A DNA stretch of 55,517 nt from Gnomoniopsis sp. IMI 355080 (taxonomy: Eukaryota; Ascomycota; Sordariomycetes; Diaporthales; Gnomoniaceae), in the NCBI GenBank assembly GCA_027946555.1, contig JAPEVC010000228.1, forward strand, positions 1 through 55,517. Reading direction: 5' to 3'. Under the pieces are notes generated by a model that worked only from the letters and a program-made list of their open reading frames with translations, had not been told where the DNA came from and ran no database searches. Below, in pieces: positions 1 to 10,793 of the stretch; position 1 is the first letter of the stretch, and every line of letters starts with the position of its first letter. A program made the position numbers and the translations under genes.

Positions 1-860
1 GAAGGGGGAAGGGGAGGGGAGGGGGGCTCTTTTGGGACGATGAGCATCATATCATACATCGGATGTTCTTATCAAAGCGCCGTTTGGAGTCAGACACAGC
101 GGAAAACGGCCTCCATTCGCGTAAGGCTGTGTGCATGACGTCTGACTGTGTGCCTTTGGAGGAGGATTGAATCGTATTCTCAGGGAGCGCCCCCAGCCGC
201 ACACACCACACCTTTTCGGGGTCCAATCCATGGTTGCAACGGGCTTTTCTTTCCCGCCTTTATGCCAATGTCTCACGAGATTGGCTTTTGTGTTGAAGAT
301 GTTTCTGCTGCTGTCACCTCGCTGTGTGGCTTCCTACTGGACCAAAGCTATAGAGGTTTGCTCGTATACTTGCTAGCGTTGACTGAGGAACTAGCGTGCA
401 TGTCGGTAAATATACGAAGTGGACATGCAGCTCTAGTTTGCAGCGTTGTGTGACCTTGACGCTCCAGCACAACGACCGGGGCCCGTGTGATGTCAATCAA
501 AGTGAATTGCCCCCAACTAGGAAGTGAAGTGCAGAAAGGGAATTGTCCTTTCGTCAGGTTGATCACTTTTCGTTTTTGTTATTTAATAAGCCTCACCAGC
601 CTGTGCAACTCCGCCCTGTATGCACGAAAAACCAGCCTTCCTTCTTCCTGCGCGCCAGTCATCCTATCTACTGCTTACCGAGTACTATCTGTGTTTCCTC
701 CGTGCGCCGCCATAATCATAATAAGCCTCATTGCTTGAATAAAGCTTACTTCCAAGTGCTGAAAGGCACTTCGAAATATCTACCTACCTTTCCTTACCCT
801 CTTAGACATATTTGTTCTTGCACTATCGCTCGTTCAACACCATCACAACGACTCGGCAAA
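1..860. other. Gene-free stretch upstream of the secreted protein
   Basis: I recognise no gene here. The first 28 bases are a purine-rich G/A tract. From about 560 to 860 the plus strand becomes rich in short C/T tracts and ends in an A-rich context before the ATG at 861, which fits a fungal promoter and 5' leader. The short open frames here overlap each other on both strands and match no family I know. Confidence 0.5.
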
Positions 861-1338
861 ATGCAGTTCCTCGTCTTCCTGACGGCCCTTGCGACCGCGA
901 GCCTCTCAACAGCAAAACCCATCGAGAAGCGCCAATTGGGCGGTGTAAGTTGATGTCCACCTAATTCACCACAAGGCAGCAGCCTTCGATGATTTTTTTT
1001 TTGGCTAACACGAGCCCGCGCCTCGCTTATAGGTCCTCCTGTGCACCGGTGCGCAGTCAACGGGAGAATGCACACACCAAGTCGTCTCTTTCGGCACCTG
1101 CACTAACCTCACGGCACCATACCTAACCAACACATCGACCTTTGCCCCCGACGGCGAGGAGCAATACTGCTACCCGTATCTGTACCCATGCGGTGGCATT
1201 TGCAAGTCGCCCGAGGGCTGCACGCTCGGAGCCGTCTCATACAACTCCACGGCCAAGACCAACCTCGCGGCGGCGGGTGGGTGGAACGAACTGATTGAGT
1301 CCTTCGAGTGTTACCAGGGTGTGGCCCCACAGGTCTGA
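861..1338 (+). CDS. Small secreted cysteine-rich protein, Kex2-processed
   Basis: Two exons, 861..944 and 1033..1338, encode 129 residues; the 88-nt intron begins GTAAGT and ends TTATAG. The first ~18 residues form a clear secretion signal (Met-Gln-Phe, then a Leu/Val/Ala core ending in Ser-Thr-Ala). The following IEKR is a typical Kex2 site, so the mature protein would start QLGG. The mature part has eight cysteines, an even number suited to four disulphides, and three N-glycosylation sequons (NLT, NTS, NST). Size, signal, propeptide and cysteine content fit the broad class of small secreted proteins of ascomycetes, some of which are effectors or wall-associated proteins. Nothing in the sequence shows a specific function. 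The short second exon is in frame only with this intron removed, which supports the model. Confidence 0.85.
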
Positions 1339-2046
1339 GAGACAGAGGCACAGAGGCAGAGAGGCAGGATATTGGCATGCGTTTGGTGTTGGGAATCAAA
1401 AAGCTTATTAGAGATTCATCGAGAATCGTTCATGCAAAAAAGCAAGGGTTTGTTGTCGAAATTTGGGGGGAAGGGGGGTGGCCGGCAGGGTGGTTCGCAG
1501 CCGGCCGGCCCCTGTCACCGATGACGTCTGGGCGGAATTGTTCAGGTCTCCACCGCAGCTGCCGGGGAAATGTGGGGTCTCTTTGGATCGCGGGGTTGTT
1601 TAGCTGGTTGGGGGGGGGGGGCGTATCTCTTGTGTCCAGCAGCAATCATCATGGAGTTTCTTCGGCATCAACACTTGGCTTCGGGGTTAGTTAAATCTGC
1701 GGGATCGGAGAGCCACAGCTGATATGATAGAGAGAGGAGAAGGTGGAGGAGGAAGAGGAGCTCCAGCTTCGAGCCTAATTTCGGGGAGGATGTGGAAGAA
1801 AATAAATCCCAATTCGTAGCAGGAAAAAGCCGCCATCCATTATTCTCCTTTAGCAATAAACTCATGATACCCACCCAAAACAAGTCTAATCAACCAGTCG
1901 ACTACTGACTTATGAGATTCCCAAACATCCAGCATTCATCACCCACAGCCTCCACCTACCTCAAGCGCCTCCAGCAACTCGCTCACCATTTCACCACCTC
2001 CACCACTGCATCCTCCTCCTCCTCCTCACCCCGACCACCGTTCAAA
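1339..2046. other. Intergenic: terminator side of secreted protein and SFGH promoter
   Basis: There is no independent gene. It holds a 12-base G run (1610-1621) and a purine-rich tract around 1729-1766. From about 1915 the plus strand is C/T-rich up to the strong-context ATG at 2047. An in-frame upstream ATG at 1912 could extend the following protein by 45 residues (see findings). Confidence 0.5.
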
Positions 2047-2916
2047 ATGGCCTTCGAAACCAAAGCGACCATAACCTCCTTTGGCGGGCAGCTCCTCAAG
2101 CTCTCCCACAACTCCTCCACCACCGGCACCCCCATGGCCCTCAACCTCTACCTGCCCCCCGCCGCTGCCCACCACTCCCAAAAAGTGCCCCTCCTCATCT
2201 ACCTCTCCGGCCTGACCTGCACCCCCGACAACGCCACCGAGAAGGGCTTCTTCCAGCACGCCGCCGCCAAGCACAACATCGCTCTGCTCTTCCCCGACAC
2301 TTCGCCGCGCGGGCTCAACCTGCCCGGCGAGAAGGACGCCTACGACTTTGGCGAGGCCGCGAGCTTCTACATCGATGCCACCGCCGCGCCCTTTGACAAG
2401 GGCTACAAGATGGAGACCTACCTGACCAAGGAATTGCCCGAGGCTCTGTTTGGCGCCTACGGCGACAAGCTCGACAAGGCACGCGTGAGCATCACCGGCC
2501 ACAGCATGGGTGGCCACGGCGCGCTCACGCTGTACCTCAAGTACCCGGGCGCGTACAAGTCGGTCAGCGCGTTCGCGCCGATTGCGAACCCCATCAACTG
2601 CCCGTGGGGTGAAAAGGCATTCTCCGGCTACCTGGGCAAGGAGAACAAGGAGGAGTGGAAGAAGCACGATGCGACGGAGCTGGTGAAAGGGTGGAACAAG
2701 GGCACGCCGCTAAACATGCTCGTGGATGTGGGCACGGGGGATAACTTCTACAAGCAGAAGCAGTTGCTGCCAGAAAACTTTGAGAAGGCGGTCAAGGATG
2801 CTGGGTTGGAAGGCTTGACGTTGCGGTACCAGGAGGGTTATGATCACAGCTACTTCTTCATGGCGAGCTTTAGTGATGAGCATGTTGCACATGCCGCCAA
2901 GTACCTGGGGGCTTAA
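2047..2916 (+). CDS. S-formylglutathione hydrolase (esterase D family)
   Basis: This intronless gene encodes 289 residues and would hydrolyse S-formylglutathione to formate and glutathione, the last step of glutathione-dependent formaldehyde detoxification, normally in the cytosol. It is an alpha/beta hydrolase of the usual family length (about 280-290). The nucleophile elbow GHSMGGHG places the catalytic Ser at 153. The likely acid is Asp232 (in GTGDNFY) and the base His267 (in GYDHSYFF). The SGLTCTPDN stretch near residue 54 is also characteristic. I chose the ATG at 2047 because its context (CAAAATGG) is strong and the family homology starts just after it. The in-frame ATG at 1912 has a weak context and adds a basic, Ser/Thr-rich leader. 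The gene is convergent with AFI1. Confidence 0.95.
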   Translation: MAFETKATITSFGGQLLKLSHNSSTTGTPMALNLYLPPAAAHHSQKVPLLIYLSGLTCTPDNATEKGFFQHAAAKHNIALLFPDTSPRGLNLPGEKDAYDFGEAASFYIDATAAPFDKGYKMETYLTKELPEALFGAYGDKLDKARVSITGHSMGGHGALTLYLKYPGAYKSVSAFAPIANPINCPWGEKAFSGYLGKENKEEWKKHDATELVKGWNKGTPLNMLVDVGTGDNFYKQKQLLPENFEKAVKDAGLEGLTLRYQEGYDHSYFFMASFSDEHVAHAAKYLGA

Positions 2917-3321
2917 GAATGCGAGGATGGGAAATGCACAGAGGGACGGGGACGACCAAAATGCGCGAAAGCATTGTTGATATTTGAGATTCGTTGATGG
3001 AAAATGATCAGATTGTTGAGATTCAAACGCTGGAGCGAGAGTGGTATATATAGGTAGGTATGCAGTCAAACAGCAAAATGGACAGTGCCAAATATCAATA
3101 CGCCAGATAACCTCGTACACAGCTCAGACACTCGGCAGCAGTCGCACAAGGACTGCACTAGAGAATTCGCAGCGAAGTAGTGTAGACAGGTCCACAGTAT
3201 TAGCATCAGAGCGATCAATCTTACAGCGCTGTTGTCTTTCGAGCCACAGTCGCACCTCCTCCGCCTCCTTGGGGAGCTTTCACCATTCCTCTCGTCCTTT
3301 GCGGAAAGCTCCACATCTCTC
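2917..3321. other. Convergent intergenic region SFGH/AFI1
   Basis: This holds the 3' untranslated regions of two genes that face each other. I see no open frame with family similarity and no notable repeat. Confidence 0.5.
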
Positions 3322-6169
3322 TTACACCCCTGCAAGGCTCACTGGCAGAGAAGGGGCCCCGTCACTCGCACTCTTGGCCGTCTTTTCCGCCTCCGATTCC
3401 CGCTTGATACGCATATACGCAAGCTTCTCGAACCGACTCATGGCCGCCCACCAGTGCTGGCCCGCCTCGTGCTCCCCGACCCTGTCCAGCAGCTCCGCCG
3501 TCTTGACGCGCACTTCACGGTCCTTGTGGAAAAGACCCAGGGCGAGGTAGAATAGCCCCGCGTGGGATTCGGGCGCGACGGAAAGGAATAGGCAAATCTC
3601 GTCATAGCTTTTGACGAAGCGCGAGAAGGCGAGGTAGATCTCGCGTGTCTGTGAGGCCGTCATGCGTTGCATGCGCAGCCGGTCGTGCAGGTGGTGCAAA
3701 TCAAGGCCTTTGAGCGGTTTGATGGCGTATAATTTGGCCATGTCCTATGTACGTGTTAGTGTCGCTTTCACCACGGTGGTAGTACCTGTTTTTCCGGATA
3801 TTTAGAAGGACTTACCTGGATGAAACTGTAATAACTCCTTGTGTTCCTCCACCCTTCGATTCGTGTGACATTGCCCGCAAGCTCCTTCTGCTTTGACAGC
3901 TCATCTGGCCAAACATACCCATGGCCTGACAGAATCCCATTCGGCCCTGGCTTGTTCCCATCTTCGTCTGGTCCCTCACCAATATGTAGCGCACTGGCGC
4001 CATACACATTTTCTTCAAAAGCCGCAGCGACGCGCGTGAATTTGATGACCCAGTCTCGCCACTTCGCCCGGACGACTCGCTCACCGTGCCGCGCTGCGAT
4101 GCTCTTCAGCACGTCGCCGATGAAGGCTTGGTCGCCAGTCAAATCTTGACTGGACGAGGAATTGCTAGAACTCGATAGATAGATGAGTGAAGACTGAGCA
4201 GGATTCTGTGCCGCAAAATACTGCGCGCCCTCAGTCTGGGGCGCTGGCTCGATCTTGCTACTAATCTTGATGCGACCTGACGGCAAGTCGCATAGTATGT
4301 CCCACCATTCTGGGTGGTTTTCAAATGTTGGATTCGTGACACCGGCGATAAAACCTGGTACTTTAAGAAGGTCGTCAATTTTAGTGAGATCGGTGTAGGG
4401 AAAGGCGTGCCGAGTGAAGCCTTTGAGTACACCGCCTGATGCCAGGGCGCATGCTCCTAGAACAGCCTCGGCGACCTCGCCCGAGGGCATGTTATGGCCA
4501 AGGAAGATGATTCTTTTCTGTGTAAGAAGTCCATTCGCGAGGACAATGATCGGATGTGTGGAAGGGCCATTCGTAGTAAGATGTGCGTGTGGGGGAAATA
4601 GTTGTGGTTGTTTGGTGTGTGGGTCTGAGAAGTTCTGGATGAGCTTGATGAGAGAGAAATCGCCGACAGACTCGGGCATGACAGCCACGGGCACCTTAAC
4701 AGGTATCGGAATTCCTTTGTACATGACCCTGCTTTCAAATTCGTGTGTGTCCCTAGGGACCGAGAATTGGGCAGTCCCTTCAAGATGGGCTTTCGTCCCT
4801 GCTCGAAGAACTTGTGGCCGTTTCGGTTGGTCGCGAGTGGCGTCCGAAGCCTGATCTGCTGATACTGCGTCTTGACTCTCTTCTATCCTCATCTGCACCA
4901 TCCTTTCGAATTTCTCCACGAATAAATCTTTGTTCTCGCTGGATTGTAATAACTGTCTCTCTAGGAAGCTCAGCTTTGGCATCAACGACAAATCCATGGC
5001 GTTGACAGAGTCGTAGAGCATAGCCAAGGTCTCCGGCACTGGTGACTTGAAATACTCTTCCAGCGCTAATAGTAAAAGGGGCTATCCATATGTCAATTTT
5101 CTGCTTCAGTTTGTACGAGAATGCGTTCCAAAAGACTTGTCTTTGCAGGGGCAGATGCACCGTGACGCCCAACGCCAGACCGACAACTTACTTTGTAAAT
5201 ATGTAAAAATGGATGCCTCGTGCAGATGGCCATAGCTTTGACTATTGCTCCTCGTTTCACAGTTTTATCTTGTTTTGTGTTGACGAGATTCAGCACATAT
5301 ACCAGTGGTGGCCCTTCACTGCCTTCAGGCTCGTCGTCCTCCGAATCATCGTCGTCCAAGTCGTCGTCTGACTCGTCTCCGTAATCCTCGGCATCCTCGC
5401 CGTCTGGGCTGATAAGACCGGCTGCTATGTCTCTCCTCCTCTTCCGCCTTCGTCGCCTCTCTGCTTTTTGTTGCGTCTCTTGGTCTTCCTCTTCTTGACT
5501 CGTATCCTTATGCAGAAAGAATATTGTCCAGTCTTGGTTTCGCATATGTGCTTGATCCGGCAACATGAGCTCTGCCAGCATGTGCTCGTCGCCTGTGATG
5601 GCCATAGGGTATTGATGTTCCATAACTGGACCCCGGTCAATATCGAAGGACGCGACCAAAATGTATTCGACATGATTCTCGTTCGACCCGCGCGGGTATT
5701 GTGACCTAAGCTTCCGCCTTGATTGTCCATTGGGATTATATCGCGGCATGGGTATGACACTGTTACCAGAAAGAGACGAGTGCTGCGACGACATGCCTGT
5801 TCCTGTCGAGGGTGTCTTGGACTTGGAGCTTGGGTCGGAGGTACGGTCTGGGTCGGAGGTCATGGTGGGTGGCATGGGAGAGCGCGACGTCCTCGTGGAG
5901 CGATGGGACATCTGCGATGCGGAGCGCGAACTCGGGACAATCGATGCTAGCGAGGTCCTTCGCGTGTGCTCCACGGTTGAAGAGCTGGCATTACTGTGGC
6001 CTGTTCCTTGTGTGTGGTAAGGCAGCGCCGTCTGCGCTGATGCCATGTCTTCGTCGTCCTCTTCGTAAGCGTCTCTGCTAGAGAGAAACTTGGGGGCCAC
6101 GCGACCTTGTGAGTTGAGGCAGGCTAGATGCTCAGTAGTCAAGGGCCGAATGAGGTAGATGCTGGTCAA
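3322..6169 (-). CDS. AFI1: Afi1/Mesa-type polarity protein with SPA domain (DENN-like)
   Basis: Three exons on the minus strand, 6169..5192, 5081..3816 and 3744..3322, encode 888 residues. Introns are 110 nt (GTAAGT) and 71 nt (GTAAGT); both joins restore family sequence, for example HIYK joined to PLLLLALEEYF. Residues 1-165 are Ser/Thr-rich and disordered. From about 166 the Afi1 Arf3-docking domain begins (VEYILVASFDIDRGPVMEHQ), interrupted by an Arg-rich run near 240 and a long Asp/Glu tract near 265-295. The C-terminal half is the SPA (stabilization of polarity axis) region. In yeast Afi1 binds the GTPase Arf3 and helps keep the polarity axis; in filamentous fungi such proteins act at hyphal tips. 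The role here is inferred from family. The gene is divergent from the myosin light chain across 1.3 kb. Confidence 0.9.
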
Positions 6170-7497
6170 TCCTGAGGTGCCCAGAAAGACGGCGCATGGA
6201 AGTGGCCGATCTTAATTGCGATGTTAATGTTACCGCAATCTCCACGGTGTTGGGAAGAATGCAAGATCAACAATGAGGTTCACACTGATCTGCATTGACC
6301 GAGCCTGACAAGCGTGTTTCTATCGCTGTCTGTCGACGACACAACCTCCTTTTAGGCTAGAGTCGCACGGCAGGTGATTTGCGCAGCCAACGGCTAGAGG
6401 AGAAGTACTTGAGGGATCGTATGCGACAATGGGACCACAAGAGTGGCTCGGAGGACAAGAGAAGCCGGGTAGTGTTGTATTATCCGAATGTTCGAACAGG
6501 ACAGCGAATCGGCGTCAGAATTGAAAAGCTGGCTGTCAATCCGAGCGCAAGTTTGGACGATCCTCCGTTTGCGACTGGACCCGGAAGAGAGTCTGAATGA
6601 GGGCACCCGTGTCGAAGACACTCAGACTATGAACAGGTTCAGATGATCGAAGATGACTTAAGGTTATTGTGACCGTTCGGAACAAGGAGTTGAACGAAGG
6701 TTAAGGAGAGTAGGGTGTAGGGTGTTTGACGCATGAAGATCAGAAACAGACACACCCCTCTGGGCCGAGGCTGGACAGAAACCTCTCGTCAGATGGAATG
6801 CGTGAAGCTAGAGTGGGATGTGGCGGCGAGGTCCAAGTTCGAATTCAACTAGGACATGGATGCCAAGGTTGTAGTCCGACGATGTTGGCGACTACGCTCC
6901 CGTAGTATTGTGAAGAAATAGAAATCTAGAGTTAAAAGAAGCAGTTGCCATCTCATGCTGCCTGGTCATCAGAAGATCTTCTTTTCCCCTCCCACTGGAA
7001 CTCAAAAAGGACCCCTATCGATCGTTCCTCTTCCCCTGACAAGGATGGTCGGGAGCAACTTATCAATCACCAATTGATATCGCATCAGTTCTCCGCAAGC
7101 GATCTTGCGCAGTAAATACCTCCTGTGGTACCTGCTGTAGTACTCGGTACCCCTGAAACCTCTTAGACTAACAAGAGCCGCGCTTCTCGTTGCAGTTCAA
7201 GGATGCTCCCAGATCAGTATCAACCCTGCGGCTGCTGCCGACTTGCCGATTGCTGGGGCAGCCACGACTCGTGTTGACTTTCGCAGCCGCCCAACCGCAA
7301 CCCAAAGTTGAACCGCATCGACAGAACCAAGTATTTCGACATTGGGTTGCATGAAACAAAGCGACAACATACTCTGACTCTTCCGATACCAATAGACAGC
7401 GCTTTTCACCCCTACCATACCAACAAGCATCATCGGTCACCATTTTCACACCCTGCTATCATCCATCCACAAGAACATACTCAGCCCAGTTCGCGAG
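6170..7497. other. Divergent promoter region AFI1 / myosin light chain
   Basis: This 1.3-kb stretch separates the starts of two divergent genes and should hold both promoters. I see no family-like open frame. Around 7110-7160 there are several GGTACC/GTACT-like motifs. The plus strand becomes A/C-rich toward 7497. No other structure is evident. Confidence 0.5.
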
Positions 7498-8577
7498 ATG
7501 GTGCGTGCCCTCCCAGCCTCCCACGCCGCGATGATGGAGTCGTCTCCACCCTCAACCTTCATGACGGAGCGCCGCCAAGATCAAGCTAACAATCACCAAA
7601 ATAAATACAGGCTCTCCCCGTCAGCCATATCAAAAACAGTCAAGGAGGTGCATCACTATCATCCCCTCGCAGCTCTCCTTTCCGCCGCCCAGAATCTCCC
7701 GCGTCACCATCTGCTCTGCGAAAGACCACGCCCTCCTCGTCGCCGCTGAAATCAAGCCAGCCACAGAACACAAGATTCTCGTCCAGCACTTCGTCAACTC
7801 CTTCGGGTGCTTTGTCGACTCCGTCCGGAACCGCCGACAGTCTTACCCCGAGAGCGCCCGGTGTGCAGCAACAGCAAGGAGTAGAGGACATGTTTGGGTC
7901 ACCAAGGAACCAGAGGGCGTCAATTGGGTCGACGACGTCGCATGCGTCAGCGGTGGCGCAGGGTAATGCGTTGTCACAGCTCCAGCCGGCGCAGGTCAGG
8001 CAAATTCGCGAGGGTTTCCAAATCATGGATCGCGATAGTGATGGGGCTGTGAATAGGGAGGATGTTGCCGATATGTTGAATCAGCTAGGTGAGAAAACTC
8101 GCCTAGGCTCTTGTTCATTTCGTGGCTAATGATTTGCAACTAGGACTGCCATCCACAGCAACAGATGTCTCTCGCTTCTTCCCGCCCTCCGCGCCGCAGA
8201 CTATCACCCTCGCCACCTTCCTCAATACCATCGCCACGAGTCTCGCTTCCCTCTCTCCCAGCTCCGAACTGATTTCCGCCTTCTCGGCCTTTGATGACGA
8301 TGACAGCGGTCAAGTCGATCTTGCAGAGCTACGAGACGCTCTCTTACACACGGCGCCGGAGCCGGGCGAGAGGGCTCTATCCGCAGCGGAAATTGATCAG
8401 GTCATGGCTGGGTTCTCTGGCAAGAGAGCCTTTGGCGGAAAGGTCAAGGGCGGTGGTGCGGGCGGGTTTGGGAAGAGGGGTGAGGTGTTTAGATACCAGG
8501 ACTTTGTTGCTTCAACTGCTGGGGGAGGTAACGGGAATGCTCCAGCTGGAGAGGAGGATGAGGAGGCGGAAGAATAA
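7498..8577 (+). CDS. RLC1: Myosin II regulatory light chain (EF-hand)
   Basis: Model: exon 1 is just the ATG at 7498..7500, exon 2 is 7611..8088 and exon 3 is 8144..8577, giving 304 residues. Intron 1 starts GTGCGT and ends with a GCTAAC branch site about 20 nt before ACAG. Intron 2 starts GTGAGA and ends with a GCTAAT branch site before TAG. The protein has a Ser/Pro-rich N-terminal tail of about 120 residues. An EF-hand follows with loop DRDSDGAVNRED near residue 141, then a second EF-like loop (DDDDSGQVDLAEL) near 211, and it ends in an acidic tail. The calmodulin-like layout matches the regulatory light chain that binds the myosin II neck and serves the cytokinetic/septation ring. It is longer than animal or fission-yeast RLC because of the N-terminal tail and a Gly-rich insert near 250. 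The start is less sure than the rest. Confidence 0.85.
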
Positions 8578-10793
8578 CCACGGCACGCTGAACGAGTTCA
8601 TGGATTACGATATTGCTATGCCACCTGCTAGCCTGGCTCACGGATATTTGGAAAACGTATGGGAGTTCTCAGGACATGATTCGAGTTTGTTTGCAACGAT
8701 GATACCAAAAACAGCATCAATTCGCGACCCTTCTTGTTATTGATTTGGGAGCATCAGATAGACTTGCTGTGGTCTGATTGCCTTGGTCCTTGTTCACCGT
8801 CCTGCTGTAGTGGAGAATGATATATCCAAGCACAAAACTTTTAGCCTTGGTATGTAGCGCTTGAAATACTTTGATTGTGTGCTTTCATTACAATACAATA
8901 GTTGAAATTCAAGTATTATGCCTGGCCCGCCCGATGAGCGCCTACGCTCCATGTTCGTATTGAATCGTTGCTCAAACGGCTCAGTTACAAATCCGCCTAC
9001 GTAACGAAAGTGAGGATTGTAAATTTTTAAATTTTTTTTTTTTTTTTTAAAAAAAAAAGTCAAGAGGCACACAGTATGTATTTCGGCTCGGCGAAAGGAA
9101 CCGACAGGAACGTATGCAATGTAACGTCGATTGCTGCGGGTGGTGCCGTTCCAGCCTCCATTTTTATACTACTATTATGTACGTCAAGACTTAGCCATCA
9201 TAAAAGACCCTCTTTCCAAATCACCTGCTCTTTTGCGTACGTGTGAGCGGGACCATCACAACATGCTCCGATACTCGTCCCGTATGTACTGTGTAAGTGA
9301 GATGCGAAGCAGCCCCCCTCCCCCCCAAAACGCCTCACAGTGGATCGTGGTGCTTGGACATGGGACAGCCATTGGCTGGTGGGGGGAAATGGGGGAGGTT
9401 GACACTGCGGTGATAGACAGCGTGTTTTACCATCTCAGGTGCTGTGAGTGGTTACGCGACCTGCAGACGCAACGATGGACAGGGCTGGCTGCACAGAATG
9501 CACTGGAAGCTCCAATGAAGGATGCCGGTTTGCGCTGCCGGGAGAAAAGAGGTGGGAAAGGACAGCGCGTATCAAAGGCTACAGGCAGCTAGACCTGACG
9601 GAGAGCCTAAGATGTACAGTACCAAGGTAAGAAACAGGCAGTAAGCGGCGGTGCAAGAGCTGGGGGCTGTCATCACCATTTTAAGTTGCGTGAGGACATT
9701 CGGCTGGCTTCCATTGGCGTCTTCAGGCAAATGTAGAATAAATTGGCTTGCCGGGTGCCTTGAGCTTGGGTTTGTTGACACTTTTAGGCCGGCTCCCACT
9801 GAAGACTGTCCTGTACCTAGGTAATGAGCGTGGTTTCTACTCATTTCCATCAGCCCGTCGCAACCCGTCTTCCTACTTCGCAACATAAACCGCGACTCTC
9901 TCTCACCAGCCTTGTCCGTTGCGTTGGACGAGGTCGCGATATCGGCGAAATCCCACGTTTGATTCCTGAGACTGTCTGCTGGACGTTGGGAATCGTGACA
10001 GCTCGGACAAACGGTCTTGCGAGGACCCTTAGGAAGAGAGGTGGAGGAAGAGTTCGGCCATATTGCGCCTCCTCACATTCAGCTTCAGAGCCTTGTCCGA
10101 GTCACTGGCCAGTCAGTTGACTGTAGTTGACTTGGTTGGATCTGAGATTCAGAACTCGTGCCTGCAACCGGCCTCCTTGTTGCCCAACCAGCAGCAATCT
10201 GCACCTGCACCAGCATCTGCACCATTAGCAGCACATTTCTTTTTCTTCGACCAACCTGCACTCTTTTAAACATTCAAGACAAATTTCGCCTCTTGAGTGT
10301 GATCACATCAATTCTGCAACCAACCCCTCTGTCGTGAGCATCAAACCCATCCACAGCTGCATTGGGGACAAGAAAAGACAAGAAGAAAAAATCGCCGACG
10401 ACAACGACTGCGACATCAATTATCGTTTTGGTTTGACTATCTGCGGGGTGCTACAGTATTTGGCTTACCAAGCTGTCTACCTGCGGAATACTTATCCGAA
10501 TCTGACCTGCCCACAAGCCCCCAAAGTTTGGTTGAAAAAAGAGAGAGCCCCGCAACAGAGAAGGCTCGAGAAGGCTCGAGAAGAAGCGTATCTTTGATCC
10601 GATCATACCTGACTAGCCAACATCCTCGGCCAGGCACAACCGGAACAAGGGACCTCGCGGTTCAGGCTCAGGCTCAGGCTCAGGGTCAACGTTTAGAGGA
10701 CGTTTCTTTTTTGTTTTTTGCGTGGTGCTCGCCCGCCTTTCGCTACAGCCCGTTCCGATTAGCGCACCGTTGCAGGTTTGGTTTGCCGACTCA
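8578..10793. other. 2.2-kb intergenic region, myosin RLC to TPR-DnaJ gene
   Basis: I recognise no gene. It holds the RLC 3' region and a run of 17 T (9032-9048) followed directly by 10 A (9049-9058), which could fold on itself. Four copies, the last imperfect, of the hexamer CAGGCT lie at 10663-10686, just upstream of the next start. From about 10150 the plus strand reads like a long fungal 5' leader with several short upstream open frames. Confidence 0.5.
10663..10686 (+). repeat. Hexamer repeat (CAGGCT), 4 units
   Basis: There are three perfect copies of CAGGCT and one variant copy (CAGGGT) in the 5' leader of the TPR-DnaJ gene, about 110 nt before its ATG. It is probably a simple-sequence repeat without a known role. 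Confidence 0.7.

Noticed and set aside
2026..2667. 213-codon open frame antisense to S-formylglutathione hydrolase
   Set aside because: It mirrors the sense gene through its G/C-rich third positions, has a low-complexity Val/Gly/Glu composition and matches no family. Similar shadows lie opposite SLC1 (26135..25314), SEC63 (17248..16454), the gelsolin-like gene (38807..37908) and the ABC transporter (48345..47668).
9032..9058. T17-A10 tract as a terminator hairpin or insertion scar
   Set aside because: Homopolymer tracts are common in fungal intergenic DNA; no target-site duplication or element end is visible.
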